The notes under the pieces were generated by a model. It was not told where the DNA came from. It did not search any database and worked only from the letters and a program-made list of their open reading frames with translations. Positions 25,497 to 35,463 of a stretch of DNA of 45,718 nt are shown here, piece after piece. Position numbers and translations under genes: made by a program. The DNA is from Limousia pullorum (GTDB lineage: Bacteria; Bacillota; Clostridia; Oscillospirales; Acutalibacteraceae), in NCBI GenBank assembly GCA_018714545.1, contig DVNG01000110.1, positions 1 to 45,718 on the forward strand. Direction: 5' to 3'. Position 1 is the first letter of the stretch. Each line of letters starts with the position of its first letter.

Positions 25497-28400
25497 TCAG
25501 GCTCTGCTTGTATCTATTCCAAGCTTTTGAGCAGCTTCTGCTGTTCTCAGTTCCAAAAGCTTGGAAATACCCTCATCCTGCATAGTTACACCGTAAAGCA
25601 CATCGGCCTCTTCCATTGTTCCACGTCTGTGGGTAATGAGTATAAACTGTGTTTTATCTGTAATTCTGTTCATGTACTTTGCAAATCTTTCAACATTTAC
25701 ATCGTCCAAAGCCGCCTCAATCTCGTCCATAACGCAAAACGGTGCCGGACGAACTTTCATAATCGCAAAGTACAAAGCGATAGCCACCAAAGCTTTTTCG
25801 CCTCCGGACAAAGCCTCAAGGTGAACCACAATTTTGCCCGGCGGATGAACTATAATATCTATTCCGCTGGTAAGAACATTATCAGGCTCTGAAAGTGACA
25901 GTGATGCCGTACCTCCTCCGAAAAGCTCCTTAAAGGTTGCGGTAAAGTTTTCGCTTATCTTCTTAAAGTTTACTTCAAAAAGTTCCTTCATCTGTTTTGT
26001 AAGTCCGTTTATCAAGGTTTCAATCTCTTTTTTGGACTTTTCAACATCTGAAACCTGAGTGGTCATAAACTCGTATCTTTCGGAAACCTCTTTGTATTCC
26101 TCAATAGCTCCAACGTTTATGCTTCCCAGAGATTTAATTTTCTGTTTAAGCTCGTTTAAACGCTTCTGCGCCTGAGGGATATTCTCAATAGGCTTTGCAA
26201 CGCTTTCTGCTTCTCTTTTTGTAAGCTCATAGTCCTCCCAAAGCTTTGATATTATATCGTCGTACTGCTTTTGAAGATTGAGTTTTCTTTCCTCAAGACG
26301 AGCAAGCTCACGTCCTGAAATTTCCCTTTCAGAGGTTTTGTCACGCTCTTTCTGTCTAAGTTCAACTGTAAGCTGTTCTTTTTCCTCACGCTGGCGGTTA
26401 AACTCTTTTATGTTTGCTTCGCCTTCGGAAATTCTTGTTTCAAGCAAAGCGATTTCCTTTTCAATGGCTTCTATTCTGTGGTTTGAACCCATTGAGCGCT
26501 GTTTTATGGCTTCGATTTCATTTAAAAGCATTTGTTTTCTCTTTTTCTGGTCGGAAGCCGCCTCGCTCATAACAGCGATTTCATATTTCAAGGACTCAAT
26601 ATCCTTTTCTGTTTTTACGGTTTCAAGTCTTATGTTTTGCAGTTCTGTTGAAAGTATCTCCCTTTCTCTTGAAAGGTCGTCACGTTTTCCTGTAAGGCTC
26701 TGCAAAATCTTTTCTTTTTCCGCTATTTCCTCCTCCGCTTCCTTTTGAAGTTTCGAAGAGCTTTCAGCGGTTTTTATGCTTTCGTCAAGATGACGTTTTG
26801 TCTCTTCAATCTGAGTGTTATTTTCCGAAATAATCGCTTCAAGGTTTTTGTATTCACCGACGCAGGCTTTGTACTCACCCTCTGCCTGAATGTATCTGCG
26901 CTGGGTTTCTCTCAAAAGATTTCTCTTTTCTTCTATTTCCTGTTCGCATTTTCCCAGATTTTCCTCTGACTGTCTATATTCCTCTTTAAGCTTGTCGGAC
27001 TTCTCCTGCATTTTTGCGCCTGTGCGTTTGAGTCTTTCAATCTCTGTAGCACGGCTCAAAAGTCCTGATTTCTTTGCAAGGGAACCACCGGTAAGAGAAC
27101 CGCCAGCGTTTACAACCTGTCCGTCAAGAGTAACTATTTTAAATCTATAGCCGTATTTTTTCGCAATGGAAACGGCGCAGTTTATATCCTGAGCCACAAC
27201 AATTCTACCCAGCAAGTTGTCAAGTATTCCCTTATACACATCTTTGCAGGAACAAAGCTCGCTGGCAACTCCTATGTAACCGAAACAATTCTCAAGTCCC
27301 TGTTCATTAAGCTGCTTTCCTTTTATCGTGGATATCGGCAGGAAAGTTGCACGTCCGGCGTCCTTTTGCTTCAAAAGCTCAATAGCCTTTTTTGCATCCT
27401 CTTCCGTACCTGTGACAATGTTCTGCATAGCTCCTCCAAGAGCTATTTCCATAGCCACTGTGTATTCATTTGGAACTGTTATAACTCTTGATACAGGTCC
27501 GTGTATTCCTCCCAAAAGTCCTGCGGCTGAATTTTTCATAACCGCCTTTACGCTCTGGGAAAATCCCTCAAGGTTTCTTTCCAAGTCCTCAAGAATTTTA
27601 ACTCTTCTGAAAATCTCTCCTGTATCGAGAATAAGTTTATCAGACTCCGCTTTTGTTTGGTCACGTTTCGCCTTTTGGTTTCGGAGCTTTATTTCAAGAC
27701 CTTTAAGTACATTCTCAAGGGCGACTCCCTGATTTTTATACTTTTCAACCACCGCAGTATATTCCTCGGCGGATTTTTTTATTTCCTCGTACTTTTTCTG
27801 TCTTTCCTCGCCGGACTCCTCAGCTCTTTTTATTCTCTCTCTGTAATCCTCAGCCGCAGACTGAGCAGCAAGGCAGGCTGCACGAACATCGGCAAGCTTA
27901 AAGTTTATCTGTGTGATTTCAGATGTAAGCTTCTGAATTTTTTCGCTTTGATTCCATGTATCGGCGGTTTTAGCATTGAGCTTTTCTGAGGTCTCGTCAT
28001 ATTTTGCTTTAAGATTTGAAAGTGTTTTTTCAACCTCTTTCAAAATCTCTGTTTTTTCCTGAGCCGTTTTCTGAGAATCCTCTGAGGTTATCTCAGTCTG
28101 AGCGATATCTTTTTCAAGTCTTTCTATATTTTCCCTGTCACGGATAATATCGTTTTGTGCAACCGAGATTTCTCCCCTTTTTGAAGAACAAAGGGCAGAG
28201 TATTCAGCGTTCATACTTCTCTGCTCCTCAATCTTTGAGGAAATCTCTCCGTTTTCAAAGTAGAGCTTTTCTGTTTCTCTTGCTATCTCTTCCAGAATTT
28301 TTTCGGCGTCATCGTGCTGTGCCTTGGCAACAGTTATTTTGTCCTCCTGCTCCTTTAAAATAGCTGAGGATTTATTGAGTGTTTCCAGCCACAAAGCGAT

Positions 28401-29078
28401 TTCAAGGCCTTTTTTCTCCTCGGAATATTCCAAAAACTTCTCCGCTTTTTCAGCCTGCACCTTCAAAGGCCCTACTCTTCCTTCAAGCTCAGCCACAATA
28501 TCACGAAGTCTTACAAGGTTTTCCTCGGCAGAAGCAAGCTTTCTTTCAGCCTCAAGCTTTCTGTATCTGTAACGTGAAATACCTGCCGCCTCTTCAAAGA
28601 TTTCACGTCTGTCCTCACTTTTTGAGGCAACTATGCTGTCAATTTTTCCCTGACCTATCATGGAATAACCGTCTCTTCCAAGTCCGGTATCCATAAATAG
28701 TTCGTGTATATCTTTAAGTCTTACGGCACTTTTGTTTATAAGATAGTCGCTGTCGCCGCTTCTGTAATATCTTCTTGTGACAGCCACTTCGTCACCGTCA
28801 AAGGGAAGAAGTCTGTCCGTATTATCTATAGTGAGAGTGACCTCCGCAAAACCCTGTCGCTTTCTTCCGTCGGTTCCGTTGAAAACGACATCCTCCATTT
28901 TGGAACATCGAAGGCTTTTCGGAGACTGCTCTCCAAGCACCCATCTTATAGCGTCGCTTATATTGCTTTTTCCCGAACCGTTAGGGCCTACAACGGCGGT
29001 AATACCCTTATCAAAGGTAAGCTTTGTTTTATCGGGAAAAGTTTTAAATCCCTGTATTTCAAGTGATTTCAGTAACAT
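25497..29078 (-). CDS. smc: chromosome segregation ATPase SMC
   Basis: SMC dimers, with ScpA and ScpB, load near parS and extrude chromosome loops. The N-terminal head has Walker A GPNGSGKSNISDAIRW near residues 32-47. Long coiled coils (about 165-500 and 680-1010) flank a hinge near residues 515-680 with Gly-rich segments (LLGGIHGPVSRVI, AGGSLTGGSLAKKSG). The C-terminal head has the signature LSGGEKALVAIAL, Walker B CVMDEIEAALDD and the D-loop region. At 1193 residues it is full length, which separates it from shorter RecN/SbcC proteins. scpA and scpB lie elsewhere. Confidence 0.98.
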   Translation of the reverse strand: MLLKSLEIQGFKTFPDKTKLTFDKGITAVVGPNGSGKSNISDAIRWVLGEQSPKSLRCSKMEDVVFNGTDGRKRQGFAEVTLTIDNTDRLLPFDGDEVAVTRRYYRSGDSDYLINKSAVRLKDIHELFMDTGLGRDGYSMIGQGKIDSIVASKSEDRREIFEEAAGISRYRYRKLEAERKLASAEENLVRLRDIVAELEGRVGPLKVQAEKAEKFLEYSEEKKGLEIALWLETLNKSSAILKEQEDKITVAKAQHDDAEKILEEIARETEKLYFENGEISSKIEEQRSMNAEYSALCSSKRGEISVAQNDIIRDRENIERLEKDIAQTEITSEDSQKTAQEKTEILKEVEKTLSNLKAKYDETSEKLNAKTADTWNQSEKIQKLTSEITQINFKLADVRAACLAAQSAAEDYRERIKRAEESGEERQKKYEEIKKSAEEYTAVVEKYKNQGVALENVLKGLEIKLRNQKAKRDQTKAESDKLILDTGEIFRRVKILEDLERNLEGFSQSVKAVMKNSAAGLLGGIHGPVSRVITVPNEYTVAMEIALGGAMQNIVTGTEEDAKKAIELLKQKDAGRATFLPISTIKGKQLNEQGLENCFGYIGVASELCSCKDVYKGILDNLLGRIVVAQDINCAVSIAKKYGYRFKIVTLDGQVVNAGGSLTGGSLAKKSGLLSRATEIERLKRTGAKMQEKSDKLKEEYRQSEENLGKCEQEIEEKRNLLRETQRRYIQAEGEYKACVGEYKNLEAIISENNTQIEETKRHLDESIKTAESSSKLQKEAEEEIAEKEKILQSLTGKRDDLSREREILSTELQNIRLETVKTEKDIESLKYEIAVMSEAASDQKKRKQMLLNEIEAIKQRSMGSNHRIEAIEKEIALLETRISEGEANIKEFNRQREEKEQLTVELRQKERDKTSEREISGRELARLEERKLNLQKQYDDIISKLWEDYELTKREAESVAKPIENIPQAQKRLNELKQKIKSLGSINVGAIEEYKEVSERYEFMTTQVSDVEKSKKEIETLINGLTKQMKELFEVNFKKISENFTATFKELFGGGTASLSLSEPDNVLTSGIDIIVHPPGKIVVHLEALSGGEKALVAIALYFAIMKVRPAPFCVMDEIEAALDDVNVERFAKYMNRITDKTQFILITHRRGTMEEADVLYGVTMQDEGISKLLELRTAEAAQKLGIDTSRA

Positions 29079-29111
29079 TCATACACCCCATAACAAAAGG
29101 TTATTTTATAG

Positions 29112-30164
29112 TCATTCAAGTATCTGAATTTTCACATCAAAGTCTTTAAGGTTTTCATCTTCCTTAAAAACAGGTATATATCCCTTTTCAAAGATATATT
29201 TTTTGTTTGCGCCCGACTGTCCCACAGCTTTTGAAACCGAGCCTTTTGCAACATTTATCAGCACTTTTTTTCTCTTGATAAAGGTTTTCCCGTCGGGAAG
29301 TGTTCTTATATCTAAATTTTCTCTTCCGTCAAAGACCGCTTTAATATTTTCAAGAAAACATCTGCTTTCGCATATTTCTCTGAATGCCGGGTGGTAGGCT
29401 CCTGCAAGTCTGTCCCTTAAAAGCTCTTCGCTGTAATGAAGCCCCAGTCTTATCACCTTTATGTTTCTTTCCATAAAAAGCTTGAGCATATCTGAACAAA
29501 GCTTCACTGTATCTTCAAAGCTATAGGGCTTATATTCACCGCCCAGGTAAAGGTCGCCGAGAGCCGTATTCTTCATTATTACAGTGGGGTAAATTCTCAC
29601 TGTATCAGGCTGTAAAGCGGCAATCTTCAAAGCGGTTTCCATATCCTTTTCCAAGGTACTTTTATAAAGTCCCGTCATCATCTGAAGACCAAGAGAAAAA
29701 CCCTTTTCTTTTATAAGCTTTGAAGCCTTTTCCACCTGTTCTGCACTGTGCCCCCTGTTATTGGCAGAAAGCACCTCATCGTCCATGCTCTGGGCGCCAA
29801 GCTCTATAGCCGTAACATTGTAGCTTTTAAGTAAATCGAGAACTTCCTCGTCTATACAGTCAGGCCGTGTGGAAATTCGCACACCCTTAAAAACATCGTG
29901 AAACTCATAGGCGGCTTTAAGCAGGGATACCATGTAATCCCTGTCTATAGCCGTAAAGCTGCCGCCGAAAAAGGCGATTTCGGAGTCCTTTGAAAACTCT
30001 CCCATGGTTTTTAAAGCCGTAAGGGCAGCATTTTTAACATCCTGAGGCGTAGGCTGGTATTGCTGCCCTGTTATACTTCTCTGATTGCAAAAACTGCACA
30101 TATGAGGACAACCGTTGTGCGGTACAAAAACAGCCACGTTTGACCTTTTATTTTTGTCTGACAA
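29112..30164 (-). CDS. Elp3-like radical SAM protein
   Basis: The radical SAM cluster motif is CPHMCSFCNQRSITG near residue 20. The barrel follows with IAFFGGSFTAIDRDYM, STRPDCIDEEVL, IELGAQSMDDEVL and GLQMMTGLYKST. These match the Elp3/TIGR01212-like group found between rnc and smc in many Clostridia. No acetyltransferase domain is present, so it is shorter than true Elp3, and its substrate is unknown. The TTG at 30164 has AAGGAGG 8 bases upstream; the extended frame starting at 30188 overlaps the rnc stop and is less likely. Confidence 0.88.
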   Translation of the reverse strand: MSDKNKRSNVAVFVPHNGCPHMCSFCNQRSITGQQYQPTPQDVKNAALTALKTMGEFSKDSEIAFFGGSFTAIDRDYMVSLLKAAYEFHDVFKGVRISTRPDCIDEEVLDLLKSYNVTAIELGAQSMDDEVLSANNRGHSAEQVEKASKLIKEKGFSLGLQMMTGLYKSTLEKDMETALKIAALQPDTVRIYPTVIMKNTALGDLYLGGEYKPYSFEDTVKLCSDMLKLFMERNIKVIRLGLHYSEELLRDRLAGAYHPAFREICESRCFLENIKAVFDGRENLDIRTLPDGKTFIKRKKVLINVAKGSVSKAVGQSGANKKYIFEKGYIPVFKEDENLKDFDVKIQILE

Positions 30165-30184
30165 ACTTTCGTCCTCCTTTTTTA

Positions 30185-30862
30185 TCAATAACCCATAAGC
30201 TCAAGAGCCTGACGAGCCGCCTGCTGTTCGGCTTCCTTTTTGCTCTTTCCGCCGCCCTTACCGATTACGTTGCTGTTTAAATGAACCTCAACCACAAAAT
30301 GCTTGTTGTGGTCAGGGCCGCTTTCATCAACCAAACAGTACTGCAAAAGCTCTCCCGGGTTTTTCTGAACTATTTCCTGCAATGTGGTTTTATAATCCTT
30401 AAAAGCCTTTGGCTTGTGATTTAAAATTTCAGGCTCTACAAATCTTAAAATATGCTTTCTCGCATGTTCAATTCCGCCGTCAAGATAAATAGCGGCAATC
30501 ACCGCTTCAAAGGCGTCGGAGAGAATAGACGGTCTTTCGTCGCCGTGGCTGTTCTTCTCGCCCTTGCTCAAAATAAGGTAATTTCCCAGATTTATCTTTT
30601 TAGCAAACTGAAACAGGCTTTTCTCACACACAAGTGAAGCCCTCAGCTTTGTAAGCTCTCCCTCCGGAAGATGAGGACAGTTTTTAAAAATATAGTCGGA
30701 AACAACTATAGAAAGAACTGCGTCTCCCAGAAACTCAAGCCTTTCATTGCATTTGATTTTTTTATTTTTGTGTTCATTGGCATAGGATGAATGTGTCAGA
30801 GCCTCAGTTAAAAGCTCTTTGTTTTTAAATTCATATCCTATAATCTTCTGAAACTCTTCCAT
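30185..30862 (-). CDS. rnc: ribonuclease III
   Basis: RNase III cuts double-stranded RNA in rRNA precursors and some mRNAs. The catalytic domain has the signature NERLEFLGDAVLSIVVSDY near residues 38-57 and a second acidic cluster in SDAFEAVIAAIYLDGG. A double-stranded RNA-binding domain covers about residues 150-225 (DYKTTLQEIVQKNPG, then KKEAEQQAARQALELMGY). The 225 residues are standard. It lies 21 bases after plsX. The acpP gene that often sits between plsX and rnc in Firmicutes is absent here. Confidence 0.98.
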   Translation of the reverse strand: MEEFQKIIGYEFKNKELLTEALTHSSYANEHKNKKIKCNERLEFLGDAVLSIVVSDYIFKNCPHLPEGELTKLRASLVCEKSLFQFAKKINLGNYLILSKGEKNSHGDERPSILSDAFEAVIAAIYLDGGIEHARKHILRFVEPEILNHKPKAFKDYKTTLQEIVQKNPGELLQYCLVDESGPDHNKHFVVEVHLNSNVIGKGGGKSKKEAEQQAARQALELMGY

Positions 30863-30883
30863 GTTTACACCGCTTATCTTTTA

Positions 30884-31876
30884 TTATTTCATGCTCTCCA
30901 AAGACTTTGCAATAGCTCCGATAACGTCGCCCTCAACATACTGTTTTGTAAGTCTTATGGCATTTTTAAATGTCTTAGCATTGGAGCTTCCGTGAGCTTT
31001 GAAAACCGGCTTTGAGCATCCTAAAATAGGTGCGCCGCCGTATTCGTTGTAGTCAAACTCTTTTTTCATCTCTTTCATATCGGAAAGCACCATTGCGGCA
31101 GCAAGTTTATTTTTAATACCCTTTGTGAAAATGCCCTTAATTTTCTTCATAAGAGCCATCGCAACGCCTTCATAGGTTTTTAAAATGAGATTTCCGGTAA
31201 AGCCGTCGCACACGAGCACGTCACAGCCGCCCATTGGAATATCTCTGCCCTCAATATTGCCTATAAAATTTATCGGACTGTTTTTCATAAGCTGATAAGC
31301 CTGGAGCTGAAGCTCTCCGCCTTTGCACTCCTCTTCGCCAACATTGGCAAGGGCAACTCTCGGCTTTTCAAGATTATAAACCTTGTTCATGTAGGCAGAA
31401 CCCATAATACCGAACTGCTGAAGCATTTCCGGTCTGCAATCCACATTAGCTCCGCCGTCTGCAAGAATAAGGCATCCCTCCATTGTGGGGATAACAGGAG
31501 CAAAGCCCGGTCTTTTAATGCCCTTTATTCTCTTTACAAGAAGTGTTGCGCCTACGCAGAGTGCACCACTGTTTCCTGCTGAAACAAAAGCGTCGCCCTT
31601 ACCCTCGGCAACAGCCTTAAGTCCTACTGCCATTGAGCTGTTACTCTTTGACTTCATAATCTCAGAGCCTGTGTCGTGCATAGAAATCACATCTTCGGTA
31701 TGTATAATTTCAATACCGCTTATGTCGATATTGTTTTCCTTTGCCACCTTTTCTATTATGTTACGGTTTCCGGTAAAAACGATATCAACATTGTACTCCG
31801 CCTTTGCCTCGCAGGAGCCTTTAATGATTTCCAAAGGGGCGTTATCTCCGCCGAATGCGTCTACGATAATTTTCAT
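30884..31876 (-). CDS. plsX: phosphate acyltransferase PlsX
   Basis: PlsX makes acyl-phosphate from acyl-ACP, feeding PlsY in phosphatidic acid synthesis at the membrane. Family features include the N-terminal MKIIVDAFGGDNAPLEI, SMAVGLKAVAEGKGDAFVS, AGNSGALCVGATLLV, ILADGGANVDCRPEML and CDGFTGNLILKTYEG. I start at the ATG at 31876 because GAGGTG lies 7 bases upstream and the family begins there; an in-frame TTG five codons earlier overlaps that site. The 330-residue length fits. fabD, fabG and acpP are not adjacent. Confidence 0.97.
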   Translation of the reverse strand: MKIIVDAFGGDNAPLEIIKGSCEAKAEYNVDIVFTGNRNIIEKVAKENNIDISGIEIIHTEDVISMHDTGSEIMKSKSNSSMAVGLKAVAEGKGDAFVSAGNSGALCVGATLLVKRIKGIKRPGFAPVIPTMEGCLILADGGANVDCRPEMLQQFGIMGSAYMNKVYNLEKPRVALANVGEEECKGGELQLQAYQLMKNSPINFIGNIEGRDIPMGGCDVLVCDGFTGNLILKTYEGVAMALMKKIKGIFTKGIKNKLAAAMVLSDMKEMKKEFDYNEYGGAPILGCSKPVFKAHGSSNAKTFKNAIRLTKQYVEGDVIGAIAKSLESMK

Positions 31877-31925
31877 TATGCTGCACCTCAATTCTGTTAT
31901 ATATGTTCTTTTTCCCTAATCATGT

Positions 31926-33281
31926 TTATTTTTGAATATTTGCCGGCTTAAAATTCTCGCCGGACAAACTTAAAAATTTTTCTATATCCTCAAGTCCTCT
32001 GTAAGCATAGGCCGCCGCTCTTTCCTTTTTATCTCTTGGACGGTTTTCAAGAGGAGGAAGCACTCCAAGGTTTGCGCCCATAGGCTGGAACTTTTCAACC
32101 TCTGGACAGCTTATATATCTGCTCAGTGCGCCGGTCATAGAGGTTTCCGGCATTGTGAGAGTTTCCATTCCCAAAGCTCTTCTTGCGGCATTCATTCCCG
32201 CCAAAAGTCCCGAGCTTGCAGACTCCATATAGCCCTCAACTCCGGTCATCTGACCTGCAAAAAACAGGTTTGGGTATTCCCTTGCGCTGTAATCGGAATT
32301 TAAAATTTTCGGAGAGTTTAAAAATGTATTTCTGTGCATCACGCCATACCTGTAATATTCAGCATTTTTAAGAGCAGGAATTAAGCCGAAAACCCTTTTC
32401 TGCTCCGGAAATTTCAAATTCGTCTGAAATCCCACAAGGTTATACATACTGCCAAGAGCATTTTCCTTTCTAAGCTGCAAAACCGCCCAGGGACGATGTC
32501 CTGTTTTCGGGTCTCTCAAACCAACAGGCTTCATAGGGCCGAATCTTATTGTGTCCTCGCCCCTTTGCGCCATTATCTCTATTGGCATACAGCCCTCGTA
32601 CACCTTAGGATTATTCACATCAAAGTCGTGAAGAGGCGCTCTTTCGGCGTTTACAAGCTCACGGTGAAAATTCTCGTATTCCTCTTTATTCATCGGACAG
32701 TTTATATAATCATCCCCGTCGCCCTTTCCGTATCTTGAAGCGGTAAAGGCGTGTTCCATGTCTATACTTTCCGCAGAAACTATAGGAGCCGCCGCATCAA
32801 AAAACGAAAGTGCTCCGCCAAATTTTTCCTGAATACTTTTTGAAAGACTTTCAGAGGTCAAAGGTCCTGAAGCTATTACGGTTATTCCGTCTTTATCCTG
32901 TATAAATTCATCAAGGTTCAAGACTTCCTTTTCAACCACCTGTATGTTGGGGTGATTTCTGATTCTGTCTGTCACCATTGCAGAAAATTTGTCACGGTCA
33001 ACCGCCAAAGCGCCTCCCGCCGGAACACGGCACTGGTCGGCACACTCCATCAAAAGGGAATTCATAACACGCATTTCCTCTTTGAGCATACCTGCGGCGC
33101 TCTCCACTCTGTCCGCCTTTAATGAGTTGGAGCAGACAAGCTCCGAAAACATATCGCTTTTATGAGCGGGAGTTTTCTTTTGTGGCTTCATCTCATAAAG
33201 ATAAACCTTTAAACCTCTCTGTGCGGACTGGAAAGCCGCTTCACAGCCGGCAAGTCCGGCACCGATTACATTTATATGCAT
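31926..33281 (-). CDS. trmFO: tRNA uracil-54 C5-methyltransferase TrmFO
   Basis: TrmFO makes m5U54 in the T-loop of tRNA using methylene-tetrahydrofolate and FADH2. The FAD-binding start is INVIGAGLAGCEAAFQ. MFSELVCSNSLKADRVE holds a conserved catalytic-region Cys, and DQCRVPAGGALAVDRDKF the next block. The C-terminus has LFFAGQMTGVEGYMESASSG. At 451 residues it is slightly longer than the B. subtilis enzyme because of a tail. It lies 43 bases after topA, the usual order in Firmicutes (topA-trmFO). Confidence 0.97.
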   Translation of the reverse strand: MHINVIGAGLAGCEAAFQSAQRGLKVYLYEMKPQKKTPAHKSDMFSELVCSNSLKADRVESAAGMLKEEMRVMNSLLMECADQCRVPAGGALAVDRDKFSAMVTDRIRNHPNIQVVEKEVLNLDEFIQDKDGITVIASGPLTSESLSKSIQEKFGGALSFFDAAAPIVSAESIDMEHAFTASRYGKGDGDDYINCPMNKEEYENFHRELVNAERAPLHDFDVNNPKVYEGCMPIEIMAQRGEDTIRFGPMKPVGLRDPKTGHRPWAVLQLRKENALGSMYNLVGFQTNLKFPEQKRVFGLIPALKNAEYYRYGVMHRNTFLNSPKILNSDYSAREYPNLFFAGQMTGVEGYMESASSGLLAGMNAARRALGMETLTMPETSMTGALSRYISCPEVEKFQPMGANLGVLPPLENRPRDKKERAAAYAYRGLEDIEKFLSLSGENFKPANIQK

Positions 33282-33324
33282 AAGTCACAACCATTCAGCC
33301 ACAAAGGGCATTGTTAAAATCTTA

Positions 33325-35403
33325 TTATTCAAAAGGTCTTGAATATCCGCAGCCTTCCTCAGCACAGTAAAGGGTAGGTTTCTTTCCCTTTTTCTTGTAC
33401 AAAGTCTTGCCGCATTTCGGACATTTTTCATTTGTAGGCTCTGTCCATGAAACAAAATCACATTCCGGATAATTTTCACAGCCGTAGAAAGGTTTGCCCT
33501 TTTTGGTTTTTCTCACAATTACCTTTCCTCCGCACTTAGGGCAGGCAACTCCTATATCCTGAACGAATTTCTTAATGTTTTTGCACTCCGGATATCCCGG
33601 GCAGGCAATAAACTTACCGTAACGGCCGAATTTTACAACCATCTGTCTTCCGCAGTACTCGCAGATAAGGTCTGTTTCGTCCTCTTTAAGGTGGAGCTTT
33701 ACGCCCTCCATGTCCTCTTTTGCCTTTTTAAGTGTTTTATCGAAATCCTGATAGAAGTCGTCCAAAAGCTGAACCCACTGGGTTTCGCCCTTTTCAACTG
33801 TATCAAGCTCTTTTTCCATCTGAGCTGTAAACTTCACGTTTACGATTTTTGGGAAACGCTCTCTCATAAGCTGAGTTGAAACCTCTCCCAGTTCTGTAGG
33901 TATAAGTGTTTTTCCCTCACGCTTTACATACTCACGGCTTGTTATTGTGGTAATTGTAGCCGCATATGTGGACGGTCTGCCTATACCGTATTCCTCCAAA
34001 GCCTTGATAAGAGAAGCTTCCGTATATCTTGCAGGCGGCTGAGTAAAATGCTGGTTCGGCACAATCTCTTTAAGCTTTAAAGGCATATCCTTTTCCAGTG
34101 CCGGAAGCTCTTTTTCCTTTTCCTCTGCGCTGTCGTTGCTTTCAACATACAGAATAGTGAAGCCGTCAAAGTCAACCTTATATCCTGAAGCTTTGAAAAT
34201 ATAATTCTTTGCAGAAATATCAGCCTGTGTGGTCTTTTGGATACAGTCAGCCATCTGACAAGCGGTAAATCTTTCCCAGATAAGCTTATAGAGCTTATAC
34301 TGGTCTAAAGTAAGACTGCTCTTTACTCTGTCAGGGGTCAATGAAGGTACAGAAGGTCTTATAGCTTCGTGTCCGTCCTGAGCATTGGCACGTGATTTAA
34401 ACACACGTGGCTTTGCAGGGAGATATTTTTCTCCGTAGGTTTCGGAAATGTATTTTGAAACCTCGGTAATTGCGTCGTTTGAAATTCTCAGGGAGTCGGT
34501 TCTCATATAGGTTATAAGACCCATAGCGCCTATTCCCTCTACCTCAACGCCTTCGTAAAGCTCCTGAGCCACCTTCATGGTTCTCTTTGACTGGAATCCG
34601 AGCTTTCTGGAGGCCTCCTGCTGCAATGTAGATGTTATAAAAGGAGGAGCCGGAGATTTTTTCCTTGTGCCGTTTTTAACCTTGGAAACCACATATTCTG
34701 CGTCCTCCAAGTCTGCAAGGATTTTCTTTGCCTGCTCTTCGTTTTCAATCTTCATTTTTCCGTTTTCGTCGCCGTAAAAAGCGGCTGAGAAAACTCTTCT
34801 GCTGCCCTTTGGAATAAACTTTGCGTCTATTGACCAGTACTCTTCAGGTTTAAATTCTCTTATTTCGTTTTCTCTGTCAACGATAATTCTAACTGCAACA
34901 GACTGAACACGTCCTGCTGAAAGGCCTCTTCTTATCTTCTGAGAAATAAAGGGGCTCAGCTTATAGCCCACAAGTCTGTCGAGAATTCTTCTCGCCTGCT
35001 GGGCGTTTACAAGGTCGATATTTATAGACCTTGGGTGTTCCATTCCGTTGCTTACTCCGGTTTTTGTGATTTCGGTAAACTCAACCCTGTTTTTGCTGTT
35101 AAGGTCGAGATTTAAAAGATATGCAAGATGCCATGAAATAGCTTCACCCTCACGGTCAGGGTCGGTTGCCAGATATACTTTATCGCTTTTCTCGGCTTCC
35201 TTTTTCAGCTCTTCCACAAGCTTTTCCTTGCCCTTAATCACCGCATATTTCGGAGCATAATTATTTTTTATATCAACGCTGAGACGAGCCGCAGGCAAAT
35301 CCCTTACGTGTCCCATAGATGCGATAACTTCGTAGTCATTGCCAAGATACTTTTGTATTGTTTTAGCCTTAGCCGGTGACTCCACTATTACAAGATTTGA
35401 CAT
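33325..35403 (-). CDS. topA: DNA topoisomerase I
   Basis: This type IA enzyme relaxes negative supercoils. The TOPRIM domain begins VIVESPAKAKTIQKYL and contains ATDPDREGEAISWHL. The active-site Tyr is in GLITYMRTDSLRI near residue 305. The C-terminus carries three zinc-ribbon repeats: CEYCGR ... CPGYPEC, CPKCGG ... CENYPEC and CPKCGK ... CAEEGC, the last slightly altered. The 692 residues match Firmicute TopA. GGAGG stands 6 bases before the ATG. TATAAT at 35449-35444 could be a -10 for a local promoter, but no matching -35 is evident. Confidence 0.98.
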   Translation of the reverse strand: MSNLVIVESPAKAKTIQKYLGNDYEVIASMGHVRDLPAARLSVDIKNNYAPKYAVIKGKEKLVEELKKEAEKSDKVYLATDPDREGEAISWHLAYLLNLDLNSKNRVEFTEITKTGVSNGMEHPRSINIDLVNAQQARRILDRLVGYKLSPFISQKIRRGLSAGRVQSVAVRIIVDRENEIREFKPEEYWSIDAKFIPKGSRRVFSAAFYGDENGKMKIENEEQAKKILADLEDAEYVVSKVKNGTRKKSPAPPFITSTLQQEASRKLGFQSKRTMKVAQELYEGVEVEGIGAMGLITYMRTDSLRISNDAITEVSKYISETYGEKYLPAKPRVFKSRANAQDGHEAIRPSVPSLTPDRVKSSLTLDQYKLYKLIWERFTACQMADCIQKTTQADISAKNYIFKASGYKVDFDGFTILYVESNDSAEEKEKELPALEKDMPLKLKEIVPNQHFTQPPARYTEASLIKALEEYGIGRPSTYAATITTITSREYVKREGKTLIPTELGEVSTQLMRERFPKIVNVKFTAQMEKELDTVEKGETQWVQLLDDFYQDFDKTLKKAKEDMEGVKLHLKEDETDLICEYCGRQMVVKFGRYGKFIACPGYPECKNIKKFVQDIGVACPKCGGKVIVRKTKKGKPFYGCENYPECDFVSWTEPTNEKCPKCGKTLYKKKGKKPTLYCAEEGCGYSRPFE

Positions 35404-35463
35404 TTCATTCCTCCGTACTTTTTAAATTACTTCTGTCATATCTATTATACAGACTTCATATTT

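Noticed and set aside
29079..29111. Missing gene or small RNA between smc and the radical SAM gene
   Set aside because: The 33-base gap contains only the smc ribosome binding region.
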